Origin: a virus
Length of the DNA stretch: 53,205 nt
Strand: one strand, 5' to 3'
Virus record (IMG/VR): IMGVR_UViG_3300015374_000008
Location: 1 to 53,205 of that record
How positions within the stretch are numbered: position 1 is the stretch's first letter; each line of letters begins with the position of its first letter. Below, piece by piece: positions 41,080 to 49,369 of this stretch. A program made the position numbers and the translations under genes. The notes under the pieces are model-generated. The model ran no database searches. It worked only from the letters and a program-made list of their open reading frames with translations, and was not told the DNA's origin.

Positions 41080-41471
41080 TACGCATCACCAGAAGCAGCC
41101 GTTGTCGTCGATACAGCCTTTAAAGTAACCGTGGGCACAACTAATGCTCGAGCATCCTCGGTTCCGACGTCAGAAACAACAACGTTAAAATATCCTCGCT
41201 TTAACTCGCCCCAAGTTAATGCGTAGAGGTCTCTTGTCTGCTCACCAGTCATTGTCCAGGTGATGACTAGATCATCATCGTCGAAATCCCAAGTCATGTA
41301 GTCATGCAGATTTGCAATCAATGCGTCATTACTAGTCTTGCCAGTTCGAAGCTGAGCTCGAACCTCTAACTCCACGAGTGTAGGCCAAATGAGTTTCGCA
41401 TCCACCACTCGAATGATCTGAGATAGGGGCCTACCAGACGTCATGGTTAGATCATTATTAGTGATGGACAT
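41079..41471 (-). CDS. Baseplate/fibre-associated protein, 130 aa
   Basis: ATG 41471 has AAGGAGAG upstream. The start (LTMTSGRPLSQIIRVVDA) resembles BppU-type N-termini of upper baseplate proteins, followed by a beta-rich core with an acidic DFDDDDLVI loop. It is small and lies with fibre genes. It may link the collagen-like fibre to the tail. Role inferred from position. Confidence 0.6.
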   Translation of the reverse strand: MSITNNDLTMTSGRPLSQIIRVVDAKLIWPTLVELEVRAQLRTGKTSNDALIANLHDYMTWDFDDDDLVITWTMTGEQTRDLYALTWGELKRGYFNVVVSDVGTEDARALVVPTVTLKAVSTTTAASGDA

Positions 41472-41498
41472 GACTCTCCTTTCTACTCTCGTTGAAAC

Positions 41499-42284
41499 TC
41501 AAGCCCAAGAAAGACAAAGTTCTACCACAGTTGTGATGTCAGCAGCAAGAATTGCAGCGTCTGTGTGATTTAAACTCGTACTAACTAAATGCTTAACCAC
41601 GTTTGACCGCCCAGAAGCATATGCGTCTACTGCAGCAGACGTGCAAGCCGTGTCTGCACTACTATAGAACAAATGAATAGGCATCGTAAGCACGGCCATG
41701 TTGGCTGGATCTAAAGGTTTACCTCTGGTTGGAACTGGAGTTTGATCAGCACCACCGATGTATGAGCCGGCGGGAAGCCCCCAACCTTGACCGGCGACAG
41801 AGTTTCCAGTATTAATCTGATCTCTTAGACTAAGAACATTACGTGTTCTAAAATCCTCGATGTCAATTGCTGGAATCCAACAAATAATACCGGCAACTAG
41901 TGTGGGGTGAGCTAACGCATATCGAAAACACTCCATGGCACCCATTGACGCGCCTAAGAGAATAACTTTATCTGTCTTACAGAGCCCTGTTCCTTGCGCG
42001 TATGAAACAGCACCTTCCATGGCGGCCAACCCGGTGTCGTTTCCATAGGTGTGTGGACCACCAAAATCTCCAGCCAAGCCATATAAACCTGCGTGAGCAA
42101 GAGCAGAGATGTTTTTCGTAACACCTTTCTGACTTGCTCCGTCCATGGCTTGCATACCGTTTCCGTTTGCTCCATGAGCATAGAAAAACGGTCTATATCT
42201 ACTGCTAGGACCTCGAGGCACAAACGGTACAGAAAGTTCTGAAGGGGAATAAAGCCCTACTTTAGCCTCTGCATAGTAAGACAT
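41499..42284 (-). CDS. Alpha/beta hydrolase (esterase) in tail locus, 261 aa
   Basis: ATG 42284 overlaps the upstream stop (TAATG). Features of a serine hydrolase: nucleophile elbow LLGASMGAMECF (G-A-S-M-G) near residue 115, an Asp in YSSADTACTS near 215 and a His in STSLNHTDAA near 243. Near the N-terminus there is FFYAHGANGNG, a typical oxyanion HG motif. No signal peptide. Its place among fibre genes suggests a virion-bound esterase or deacetylase that trims surface polysaccharide or lipid. LysB-like mycolate esterase activity is possible but not supported by specific motifs. Confidence 0.78.
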   Translation of the reverse strand: MSYYAEAKVGLYSPSELSVPFVPRGPSSRYRPFFYAHGANGNGMQAMDGASQKGVTKNISALAHAGLYGLAGDFGGPHTYGNDTGLAAMEGAVSYAQGTGLCKTDKVILLGASMGAMECFRYALAHPTLVAGIICWIPAIDIEDFRTRNVLSLRDQINTGNSVAGQGWGLPAGSYIGGADQTPVPTRGKPLDPANMAVLTMPIHLFYSSADTACTSAAVDAYASGRSNVVKHLVSTSLNHTDAAILAADITTVVELCLSWA

Positions 42285-43567
42285 TAGGCATAACCCCACG
42301 ACATCCAAGATTTGAAGAACGAACCACCAGATCCATTCAAAAGTTGAGCAGCGAAAGATGTAGCACTGTTCTTATATGCATACATCGTGTACACACGAGA
42401 TGGCGTATTAGGATCAATAAAGTCGTGGCCCGAAGCCCGAGCATAACCCGTAGTGTTGCCGTTCTCAAACGAACACACATCACCACAGATAAATGCTGGA
42501 GTTCCTTGATCATCCATGATTGCAACCGAGGCTGTTCCTGTTTGGGCGGCAGCAGCCGACGTTGTCACATCAATCCAAGCAGAGCACTTAAGCCAAATAC
42601 GCTGCGTGCTTTGCGGAATTGTAAACGAAGGTCCAACCGCAGTTGGCGTTGTTGTTAACGCCATCGCTACACCGTCGTTTCGAGCTGCCACATCTTGCAC
42701 AGCACCAGGACTGAGAAGCGTCCAGTTAGCTGCGTCAAACACTGAACCAGAAGTAAAGTCAGAGATAGCAGAATATGCTAAGCCATTCTGAACAACAATT
42801 TCTCCAGCTAAATAGTCATGATTTGCAAGCCATGTGGCCGAACGACGCGCCCGGAGATTGCTTGCCGAATCAAGATCAGCAATAGCTGCCTGAACGTTTG
42901 TGTGCGTGACAACGACAAGACCAGAAGTTGTGACTGAGACTTTATCAGCAGCGTGCGCCCCAGTAGCCCCAACGTGTGTTGAAATTTCTCCTGCAACGAA
43001 GGCCGATGTAGCGATAGATGTATCATTATCGCCGGCGGAAGGAGTCGGGGCTGTTGGATTACCAGTTAGCGCAGGAGACGCAAGAGGAGCTTTGAGGTCG
43101 AGAACTGTCTGCTGCGCGGTTGAAACCGGTTTCGCGGTATCAGCAGTATTGTCGACATTCCCCAGGCCCACGTCACCTTTTACTAAAGAAAGATTGGCCT
43201 TTGCCTCGGCGACGTCTTCCAAATCAGAAAGATTGCTTGCCTTTGCTAACTTACCAGACACCGTAGTAGCTAATGCTGCTGCCGCATCTTCATCCGAGGA
43301 CAAAAGAGCAGCGAGCTCACCAAGCGTGTCCATGGTGCCCGGAGCAGAATTTACAAGATTTGAAACAGCTACGCTAATTGCTGAATCTAAATCTGCCTGA
43401 TCAACCGGTTCCTGCGCCTTAATAAGCAGAACTGAGAGATCCGACCATCGAGTTTGGCCATCGCCAAGCTTAAGGCTATTGTCGTTTAGATCAGTCGCTA
43501 AATCGTTCTTCTTAAGAATGGGATTGTAACTAATCCATTCCCTACGCCGTCTCGCATCAATGGCCAC
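42284..43567 (-). CDS. Tail fibre, Mtd-like anchor plus binding tip, 427 aa
   Basis: GTG 43567 with GAGAGGAG upstream. The N-terminal 190 residues (RRREWISYNPILKKNDLATD, LGDGQTRWSDLSVLLIKAQE, KLAKASNLSDLEDVAEAKAN, then TGNPTAPTPSAGDNDTSIAT) match the spike at 46591 nearly throughout. Then a CBM-like HDYLAGEIVVQNGLAY segment and a beta-rich C-terminal half. Likely a receptor-binding protein using the shared anchor. Confidence 0.85.
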   Translation of the reverse strand: MAIDARRRREWISYNPILKKNDLATDLNDNSLKLGDGQTRWSDLSVLLIKAQEPVDQADLDSAISVAVSNLVNSAPGTMDTLGELAALLSSDEDAAAALATTVSGKLAKASNLSDLEDVAEAKANLSLVKGDVGLGNVDNTADTAKPVSTAQQTVLDLKAPLASPALTGNPTAPTPSAGDNDTSIATSAFVAGEISTHVGATGAHAADKVSVTTSGLVVVTHTNVQAAIADLDSASNLRARRSATWLANHDYLAGEIVVQNGLAYSAISDFTSGSVFDAANWTLLSPGAVQDVAARNDGVAMALTTTPTAVGPSFTIPQSTQRIWLKCSAWIDVTTSAAAAQTGTASVAIMDDQGTPAFICGDVCSFENGNTTGYARASGHDFIDPNTPSRVYTMYAYKNSATSFAAQLLNGSGGSFFKSWMSWGYA

Positions 43568-43606
43568 GATCTCAACTCCTCTCGATGGGTTTAGATGAAA
43601 TGCCGA

Positions 43607-44062
43607 TCATGGAACCCGCCACATGTCACCGTCAGGCTCGATTAATACGTCACCCGATTTTGCACCTAATGGTACAGGGCCACCTTCGTCGATCAGGAAG
43701 GCCTCAGCAGTTGATTGAGTCAACGGACGAGTATCTACCTGAACGTTGATCCGCCACTCCAGTTCTCTAATCTGATCCTGCATCGCTTGCAGCAGGTAAG
43801 ATGTTGCCGGCGGATCAAACAGGAGTCGAACTTTCAAGTACACATACGATTTTACATTGTTCAATCGCACATCGTCCCCGAGAACGGCGGCCCATGTGGT
43901 ATCAGCATCCTCGATGGAGAAACCTTCTGCTGGACCAAGACCCAACTGGGTGAGTGTCGAGAAGGCTGTATTAATGTGCATTAGAATATCGGAATCAAAG
44001 ACCTCGTACTCTTCAGTGATACCGAGTGCCTTTTTAGTGCTCACAAGAATACTGGTGCTCAT
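43607..44062 (-). CDS. Head-tail connector-like protein, 151 aa
   Basis: ATG 44062 (MSTSILVSTKKALGI) has GGAGGTG seven bases upstream (frame opens at 44071). The helical layout with SDILMHINTAFSTLTQLG and KSYVYLKVRLLFDPP is that of gp6/gp15-type head-tail connectors, with a C-terminal LIEPDGDMWRVP. It lies among fibre genes, far from the other connectors, which is unusual. Confidence 0.65.
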   Translation of the reverse strand: MSTSILVSTKKALGITEEYEVFDSDILMHINTAFSTLTQLGLGPAEGFSIEDADTTWAAVLGDDVRLNNVKSYVYLKVRLLFDPPATSYLLQAMQDQIRELEWRINVQVDTRPLTQSTAEAFLIDEGGPVPLGAKSGDVLIEPDGDMWRVP

Positions 44063-44102
44063 GGTGGTCACCTCCCTCGAGGACGACGTGCGATTGAATT
44101 AG

Positions 44103-44309
44103 TCAGTTTACGGAATCGTCAGACTCGTCGGAACTGGTCTCAGACTCGTCAGAAGAGTCCGACTCAACAGACTCGTCATCAGGAACGCCAGAAACCGGCT
44201 CCGCGTCGGGAACCTCGGAAGTAGCCGGAGGAGTCGGGTCGACCGACTCGGGAGCGGTCTCCGGAGTAGGGTCGTCCGAAACCTCGGGCTGGTTGTCGGG
44301 CTCAGTCAT
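44103..44309 (-). CDS. Acidic low-complexity protein, 68 aa
   Basis: ATG 44309 with AAAGGA upstream. Nearly half of residues are Asp, Glu or Ser (VESDSSDESETSSDESDDSV), with Pro/Thr between. Certainly disordered and strongly acidic, possibly a DNA mimic or a flexible linker. No domain recognised. Confidence 0.65.
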   Translation of the reverse strand: MTEPDNQPEVSDDPTPETAPESVDPTPPATSEVPDAEPVSGVPDDESVESDSSDESETSSDESDDSVN

Positions 44310-44349
44310 TATGTTTCCTTTCAATGAAGTGTTGGGTTGAATGAAAGCT

Positions 44350-44493
44350 TCACCAATATCGGCGGCGAGGCCCATCAGTCGGAGCAAAGTTGAACACCAA
44401 GCCCACAACGAGAAGCACGATACCAAGCCAGAAGAGCAGCTTCACGGCCACGATTAAGCCAAGTAAGAGCAGAATGAGTCCAAGGACAATCAT
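44350..44493 (-). CDS. Membrane microprotein, 47 aa
   Basis: ATG 44493 has AGGAG eight bases upstream and translates to MIVLGLILLLLGLIVAVKL and on to GLVFNFAPTDGPRRRYW. Two hydrophobic helices joined by a single Lys form a hairpin through the membrane, with a basic C-terminus. The MIVLGLILLLLG start is typical of small actinobacterial hydrophobic peptides. Possible holin-like or envelope-acting peptide. Confidence 0.75.
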   Translation of the reverse strand: MIVLGLILLLLGLIVAVKLLFWLGIVLLVVGLVFNFAPTDGPRRRYW

Positions 44494-44510
44494 AGAAATA
44501 TCTCCTTTAG

Positions 44511-45527
44511 CTAGACGGGCGTTACGGTAACGAGATAGAGAACCGCGCTACCCTGGGTGCTACCAGGATCGCCACCCACACCACCAGCAAAGGTCGTGGG
44601 GTTAGTTAACCCAGTGTTTGCATCGATGCCGGTGATGGACTTGCCGTTGGCGTTTGCGCCTAAATCGCCAGCAGCAGTAAAGACAAGCGCAGTGCTGTCG
44701 TTGGTAACTGCAACCACTGTAGAGAATGCTGTCCCTGCGTGGGTAGCAGCACCAATTGCAGTAGTAAGTTCTGCCAACGTCGTGTACGTTCCAGGAGCAA
44801 TGGTGTAAACCACAGAGTCATACGTGAAAGTATCATTAGAGGCTGCAACAACCGTTAAGGGCAGCGTAGGAGCACTTGCAGCGGTGACAGTGGCATCAGT
44901 AGTGGCTGTAGTTCCGTCCCGGGACACAACAACCTTGATGGGATTGGCGACACGCCACTTCGCCGGGACCGCCGAGAAGCCGTTGTATGCCGCCGGACTC
45001 CCCGTCTTCACGCCCAGAGCCGGGTCGCTGCTCACCACGATCGTGTTGGGAATGTTACGGAGCGTGTGGCTCATCGCCAGGCTCCGCACCTGAGCGCCGT
45101 TTAGCAGCCCGTTCGCGCCGTAGCCACCGTCACTCTCAGCTGCGTCCATTTTTAGCGCGCTCAGACCAGCCTCGACCAGTAGCCCCTGGTTGGTATCAGC
45201 GAACGGGCCGAAGTCGCCCAGCGGCGTCGTTCCATCCCAGGCCGTATCAATCTCAATCCACGCATCCAGCAGAACGTCGCCCACGGTGGGCGTGTAAACC
45301 ACCGCACCAGTCGCAAGGTCTGGAGTATCAAAAGCGAACGGAAACTTACGAACCGTAGGCAATCCAGGAATGCTGTCAGATTCAGCAGCGGGCGGCGTGA
45401 ACGAAAGCTCTTTCCAGGTACTGACTCCGTCGCCGGTCTTAGTCTGCACCATACCAATGATCTCACCAACCTCGCCGTCTGCGAGAACTGGATTAAGCTT
45501 TTCCCAGTCTTCATACCACCTACGCAT
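44511..45527 (-). CDS. Structural protein with Mtd-like N-terminus, 338 aa
   Basis: ATG 45527 with AAGGAG upstream. The start (WEKLNPVLADGEVGEIIGM, KTGDGVSTWKELSF) matches the N-terminal domain of major tropism determinant-type fibres (NPVL ... GEVG ... GDG ... W). The rest is beta-rich, with repeated TTTDATVT-type segments and a SVVYTIAPGTYTTLAELTTA stretch. Probable fibre or decoration protein. Confidence 0.75.
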   Translation of the reverse strand: MRRWYEDWEKLNPVLADGEVGEIIGMVQTKTGDGVSTWKELSFTPPAAESDSIPGLPTVRKFPFAFDTPDLATGAVVYTPTVGDVLLDAWIEIDTAWDGTTPLGDFGPFADTNQGLLVEAGLSALKMDAAESDGGYGANGLLNGAQVRSLAMSHTLRNIPNTIVVSSDPALGVKTGSPAAYNGFSAVPAKWRVANPIKVVVSRDGTTATTDATVTAASAPTLPLTVVAASNDTFTYDSVVYTIAPGTYTTLAELTTAIGAATHAGTAFSTVVAVTNDSTALVFTAAGDLGANANGKSITGIDANTGLTNPTTFAGGVGGDPGSTQGSAVLYLVTVTPV

Positions 45528-45536
45528 CAGAACTCC

Positions 45537-45782
45537 TTAAGGGGTCGTAGCGGCGAGAGTGGCGTCGGGGCCCAGCTCGGTGAACGGCGGGTGTGGAGCG
45601 TAAGGGTCGTCGGAAGAAACGCGAGGCGTTCGCTCGCTCTCCTCACGAGCCTGAAGACGCTTCTCCTGCTCGAAGTCCAGCTGCCCATCAACCTCGGGGT
45701 AGCTGTTGTCCGGGTAAACACCAGAGAAACGGTTCTCCTCGGCGGCCGGGTTGAGGTGGTTGTTCGGGTCGGGGTTGGTCAT
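45537..45782 (-). CDS. Small Pro/Asp-rich protein, 81 aa
   Basis: ATG 45782 with AAGGAG upstream. Polar and probably disordered (DNSYPEVDGQLDFEQEKRLQ), with no hydrophobic core. Function unknown; it lies between the HNH protein and the Mtd-like protein. Confidence 0.65.
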   Translation of the reverse strand: MTNPDPNNHLNPAAEENRFSGVYPDNSYPEVDGQLDFEQEKRLQAREESERTPRVSSDDPYAPHPPFTELGPDATLAATTP

Positions 45783-45797
45783 GTCTCTCCTTGGTAG

Positions 45798-46205
45798 TTA
45801 CCAGAGTTTGGTATCGCCAACTCGCCTTGGGACGAGAGGCCGGGGAAGTTGTCTCTCGTCACCAAAGTGAATGGCGTTGTGTGTTCTGTGTGTTGTTGTG
45901 ATTAGATACTCAGGATCGATGATGCAATCATCACCATGAACAATCTCTTCTGCCGTGATTGGATTCATGTGATGAATCAAAAGACGCCCATGAATCTCGT
46001 ATCCTTCTACACCGAGATCACAACCATGGTCTCGAATAATCACGTGCTGCCTAATCTGCTTCCACTCGCGGGACGAGTAGAAATTCTGATTGATGTATCG
46101 GTCGAACCCAAACGTTGAGTAACCAACATCTGCGCCAAGAACTAGGTATTTGAACCGATCTTCGAAGGTGTCGAACTCGGCAAGTTCTGTGTACGTTTTA
46201 GTCAT
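45798..46205 (-). CDS. HNH endonuclease, 135 aa
   Basis: ATG 46205 overlaps the end of the small-terminase-like gene by eight bases. A zinc-less HNH core is visible: REWKQIRQHVIIRDHG (first part), LLIHHMNPI (His-His) and LITTTHRTHNAIHFG (final Asn/His). HNH proteins of this kind sit next to terminase genes and may nick at packaging sites. Its coupling to the 117-aa gene supports that role. Confidence 0.85.
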   Translation of the reverse strand: MTKTYTELAEFDTFEDRFKYLVLGADVGYSTFGFDRYINQNFYSSREWKQIRQHVIIRDHGCDLGVEGYEIHGRLLIHHMNPITAEEIVHGDDCIIDPEYLITTTHRTHNAIHFGDERQLPRPLVPRRVGDTKLW

Positions 46206-46551
46206 AGTCAAAGTCCGGTTGCGGTAATGGTTCGTGTCCACCATAAGCGCGCATTGCACCAAGCGCTTCGGCGTACATCTCTTCGACTCGCTTAGCCGAG
46301 GCCATCGATTCGATCTTAGCCTTAGCCAGTTCGACTTCCTGTTTCATCTTCTCTTGCTCGAGCTGCTCGCGAGAAGAGCCTAGCTTCAAGTAATGTGTAA
46401 TAACCTGAGCCGAGGCTGTTCCGTCAGCGAGCTGTTTGGCGGCAAGGTCTACGGCCGCAGCGATCAGTTGATTCTCTCGAGCTTCGGGAGTTGTGGCTGG
46501 TCTGCGAGGACTTTGCTCGGCATGCGGATGGTTGGTGCGCCGCGTAGCCAT
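46198..46551 (-). CDS. Small terminase-like protein, 117 aa
   Basis: ATG 46551 has GGGAG upstream. The sequence (RRPATTPEARENQLIAAAVD, LAAKQLADGTASAQVITHYLKL, SREQLEQEKMKQEVELAKAK) matches a phage family found directly upstream of HNH and terminase genes, a helical DNA-recognition or packaging-start protein. I call it small-terminase-like on pattern and position, not on a proven family match. Confidence 0.7.
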   Translation of the reverse strand: MATRRTNHPHAEQSPRRPATTPEARENQLIAAAVDLAAKQLADGTASAQVITHYLKLGSSREQLEQEKMKQEVELAKAKIESMASAKRVEEMYAEALGAMRAYGGHEPLPQPDFDYD

Positions 46552-46590
46552 AGTTCAACTCCCTTCAAATATTCGAAGAACTGGTTCCGC

Positions 46591-48888
46591 TTACATGCCC
46601 TGTGTTCCGGATAAATAAATCCAAGATGGTGTGTCCGTAGTGCTAATATTCAAGAAGCGGAAGGTGGAGACCTTCCCGCCGGTCAGGCCCGCGCCGGCCA
46701 GGGCAGGTGCGCCCTTGAACGTCCCCGCATCGAACGTCAACGTGCGCCCCCCGATGTTGTCCTGGGTGGCGACGACGGTGATCTCCTGCCCCGGGTAGGC
46801 GTCCCCGGCGTTCATCGCGGCAACCGCCGTGTCGCCAACCATGCGGAAGGTGAACCGCTCCGCGGAGAACGGGTAGAACGCGATGGTGCCGCTGACGTCG
46901 CCGTAGGCCGACAGGCTGTGCGCGTAGGCCCACTCGAGCTCGTTGCTCGACGGCAGCGCACCGTTCTGGAAGTGGAACAGCCGCGACCCGGCGCCCGTGA
47001 CAGCGTCGCCATAGTTGCCGATGCCGAGCCGGACGCGGTTGCCGTTGGTGGCCGCTCCGTCGTAGAGCACGCCGTACAGCCCGGCGGGGTTGTCGGCCTT
47101 GACCATCATGAGATCGAGGTCTTTGCCGGTCGCCCCGTTGTGCAGGTACAGCCCAGTGACGGAGTTGCCACCGCAGGTGTGCGCCTTGACCGAGTTGCTA
47201 GACCCGCCGTCGATCTCGACGCCGTAGCCGTAGTTGTCCTGGCTCTCGCAGCCGGTGAGCTGGTTGCCCGTCGCGGCGGGAGGAATATAGAAACCGCTTT
47301 GTAGTGTTGACGTCACCGAACGGGGATCGCCTGTCGGCCACACGTCGTTACCGCCGTACCAGGCCTTACAACCTGTCAGCTTCGCGTTTGCTGTATCAAG
47401 GTGGAAGCCATGTTGTCCGGACAGGCCTGCGGAACAATTGACGAGATTCACATCATAGCGGCGAATGTTGAACCCGTGTCGTTTCGCGCCGACCGTGTAA
47501 ACGTTGACAAGCGAGTCGCCGCCTGCGCGACTGGAGCCGGGACCGGAACCGGTGGCCTGGTCGATGCGGACGCCGTCCTGGCCGGCATAAAGCACGTGCA
47601 CATCGCGCACCTGCAGGCACGGGTCGGTGTAGCCCACGAGCGCATCGAGATCGCTGCTGTTTTGATGGTTCGGGGCGAGGAAGATACCATCGCCGGTGCA
47701 ACCCAAATCCTTGTGCCCGAGCACTGTCATGTTATTGACAAGCGCCTCGTACAGAAAGGTCGTTCCGTCAGTGGGGCTGCCCACGACATGGGTGGCGCTA
47801 CCGGGCACCGCACACAGGTGCGTGCCGCGGCCCATTCCTCGAAGGTGTACTCCATGCTTCATGACGACGTTGGCGAGCCACCAACCGCCAGGAAGAACAA
47901 CTTCTCCGAAGCCTCCAACGGAGCAGGCATCGATGGCTGCTTGGATCGCAGCACTATCATTGGTTGCTAACCACGCTTTCTTAGCGCTGACTGTTGTTCC
48001 TGCGGTAACTGAGAGAACAACCTGTGTGGGATCGATGTAGGTCTGAATCGTTCCGTAGAGCGGCACACCGGCCGTACCCGCGCCGATTACGGCGAAGTGC
48101 TTCCCCTCGTCGGCCTGAGTAAAAGCTGCTGTCGCTGACGTGAGCGTGGCACTCCCGTTAGTCATTGCTGCGTCCATGACAACACGCCTATCGCCTTTGG
48201 CGCCATAGTCACGAACATTAAGGAATGGAAGAGTAGCAGAGGGACTGGTTGAGCCGGCCAATCGTTGAATGTAGATCGAATTGTCCGCGCTATGCTGAGC
48301 AGCAATCGCGGCGTCGGCGTACGCCGTGGTAGCAACCTTAGTGCTGTTATCGCCGGCCGACTGTGTTGGAGCTGTTGGATTACCAGTTAGCGCAGGGGAG
48401 GAAAGCGGAGCTTTGAGATCTAGAGCCGTCTGCTGCGCGGTTGAAACTGGCTTATTGGCGTCTGAGGTATTATCGACATTGGCAAGACCGACATCACCTT
48501 TTACTAAAGAAAGGTTGGTCTTTGCTGTAGCAACGTTTTCCAAATCAGAAAGATTGCTCGCCTTTGTCAACTTACCAGCCACTGCAGTAGCTAGTGCTGT
48601 TGATGCATCTTCATCCGAAGCCAACTGCTCCGCCAGCTCACCAAGAGTGTCTAACGTTCCTGGAGCAGAATTGACAAGACTTTCAATTGCCGCATTAATC
48701 GCTGAATCTAAGTCGAGCTGCGTAACCGGTTCCTGAGCCTTAATGAGGAAGACTGGCAGATCCAACCATCGAGTTAGACCGTCACCGAGCCTAAGGCTGT
48801 TGTCGTTTAGATCAATCGCTAAATCGTTCTTCTTAAGGATTGGATTGTAGTTAATCCATTCCCGGCGCCTTCTGGCGTCAACGGCCAC
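46591..48888 (-). CDS. Beta-helix tail spike with shared N-terminal anchor, 765 aa
   Basis: GTG 48888 with GAGAGGAG upstream. The N-terminal 190 residues match the fibre at 42284-43567 (RRREWINYNPILKKNDLAID, LGDGLTRWLDLPVFLIKAQE). From about residue 225 a pectate-lyase-like right-handed beta-helix begins (FLNVRDYGAKGDRRVVMDAA), with repeated strands and turns to about residue 660 and a C-terminal beta-sandwich. Such spikes cut or bind surface polysaccharides. GC-rich third codon bases in the second half suggest that the spike part was acquired separately. Confidence 0.87.
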   Translation of the reverse strand: MAVDARRRREWINYNPILKKNDLAIDLNDNSLRLGDGLTRWLDLPVFLIKAQEPVTQLDLDSAINAAIESLVNSAPGTLDTLGELAEQLASDEDASTALATAVAGKLTKASNLSDLENVATAKTNLSLVKGDVGLANVDNTSDANKPVSTAQQTALDLKAPLSSPALTGNPTAPTQSAGDNSTKVATTAYADAAIAAQHSADNSIYIQRLAGSTSPSATLPFLNVRDYGAKGDRRVVMDAAMTNGSATLTSATAAFTQADEGKHFAVIGAGTAGVPLYGTIQTYIDPTQVVLSVTAGTTVSAKKAWLATNDSAAIQAAIDACSVGGFGEVVLPGGWWLANVVMKHGVHLRGMGRGTHLCAVPGSATHVVGSPTDGTTFLYEALVNNMTVLGHKDLGCTGDGIFLAPNHQNSSDLDALVGYTDPCLQVRDVHVLYAGQDGVRIDQATGSGPGSSRAGGDSLVNVYTVGAKRHGFNIRRYDVNLVNCSAGLSGQHGFHLDTANAKLTGCKAWYGGNDVWPTGDPRSVTSTLQSGFYIPPAATGNQLTGCESQDNYGYGVEIDGGSSNSVKAHTCGGNSVTGLYLHNGATGKDLDLMMVKADNPAGLYGVLYDGAATNGNRVRLGIGNYGDAVTGAGSRLFHFQNGALPSSNELEWAYAHSLSAYGDVSGTIAFYPFSAERFTFRMVGDTAVAAMNAGDAYPGQEITVVATQDNIGGRTLTFDAGTFKGAPALAGAGLTGGKVSTFRFLNISTTDTPSWIYLSGTQGM

Positions 48889-49079
48889 GATCTCGGCTCC
48901 TCTCGATGGCTTAGGTGGAGTGCCAGTCTTGTCTGCCCTCTTTGAAAAGTTTGGCTACAGTTCTGGGGAGAAGCGAAGCCTTCAACAAGACTTCTGTAGT
49001 ACTTCCCGAGACTTTAAACCCGGATTGTCTCTCTAGAAAGTCCCCCCGGGGCATTTTTGAGTGGACCGGCGATGTGAGA

Positions 49080-49111
49080 GGGGGGGGCTTTTTCGGGACC
49101 CCCCTCCCCCC
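49080..49111. other. G-run / C-run hairpin
   Basis: Eight G's at 49080-49087, a CTTTTTCGGGA segment, six C's, T, then six C's to 49111. The runs can pair in several registers, giving a very stable GC stem. A nearby CCCCCCGGGG (about 49042-49051) adds to it. Confidence 0.7.
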
Positions 49112-49185
49112 TACCGCTTTATCCCACGATGTTCTGTTGTGCTCCCTACAACTCCCGTTAGCAGCTCCAGGAAGGTTTGGATTCA

Positions 49186-49226
49186 GTTTTTTATTAACTT
49201 TTTTATTTGTTTTTTATTAACTTTTT
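49186..49226. repeat. Two 18-base AT-rich direct repeats
   Basis: GTTTTTTATTAACTTTTT occurs at 49186-49203 and 49209-49226, period 23 bases. The region is nearly pure A/T and is a candidate unwinding or protein-binding element. Confidence 0.85.
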
Positions 49227-49262
49227 ATCCAGTTAACGACCATCATTGCTATCCCCATGGCT

Positions 49263-49280
49263 GGGTGGGGTGGGGGCGGG
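49263..49280 (+). other. Canonical G-quadruplex motif
   Basis: GGG-T-GGGG-T-GGGGG-C-GGG on the plus strand: four G-tracts of three or more separated by single bases, predicted to fold very stably. It is on the template strand for leftward transcription. Confidence 0.75.
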
Positions 49281-49369
49281 TTGTTATCAACCGCCAGTTG
49301 TCAGCCATCTGTGTGCTGCTTATCGCCGCCATCCATCAACGGTTGATCAGCTACTTGTTATGCTGTTTG

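Larger units (their letters stand above)
48889..49369. other. Non-coding region, candidate packaging/origin site
   Basis: No convincing gene in 481 bases. It contains an 18-base AT direct repeat (49186-49226), a G-quadruplex motif (49263-49280), G/C-run hairpins (49041-49111), a GGTTGTTATCAACC palindrome (49282-49295, approximate) and ATCAAC/GTTGAT repeats near 49286 and 49336. No TCGCG-N14-TATAAT copy is present here. It lies 2.3 kb from the small-terminase-like gene. Confidence 0.6.

Noticed and set aside
49249-49308. A 19-codon frame (MADNWRLITTRPHPTQPWG) across the G-quadruplex
   Set aside because: No ribosome site precedes it; the C-rich codons are explained by the G-quadruplex on the other strand.
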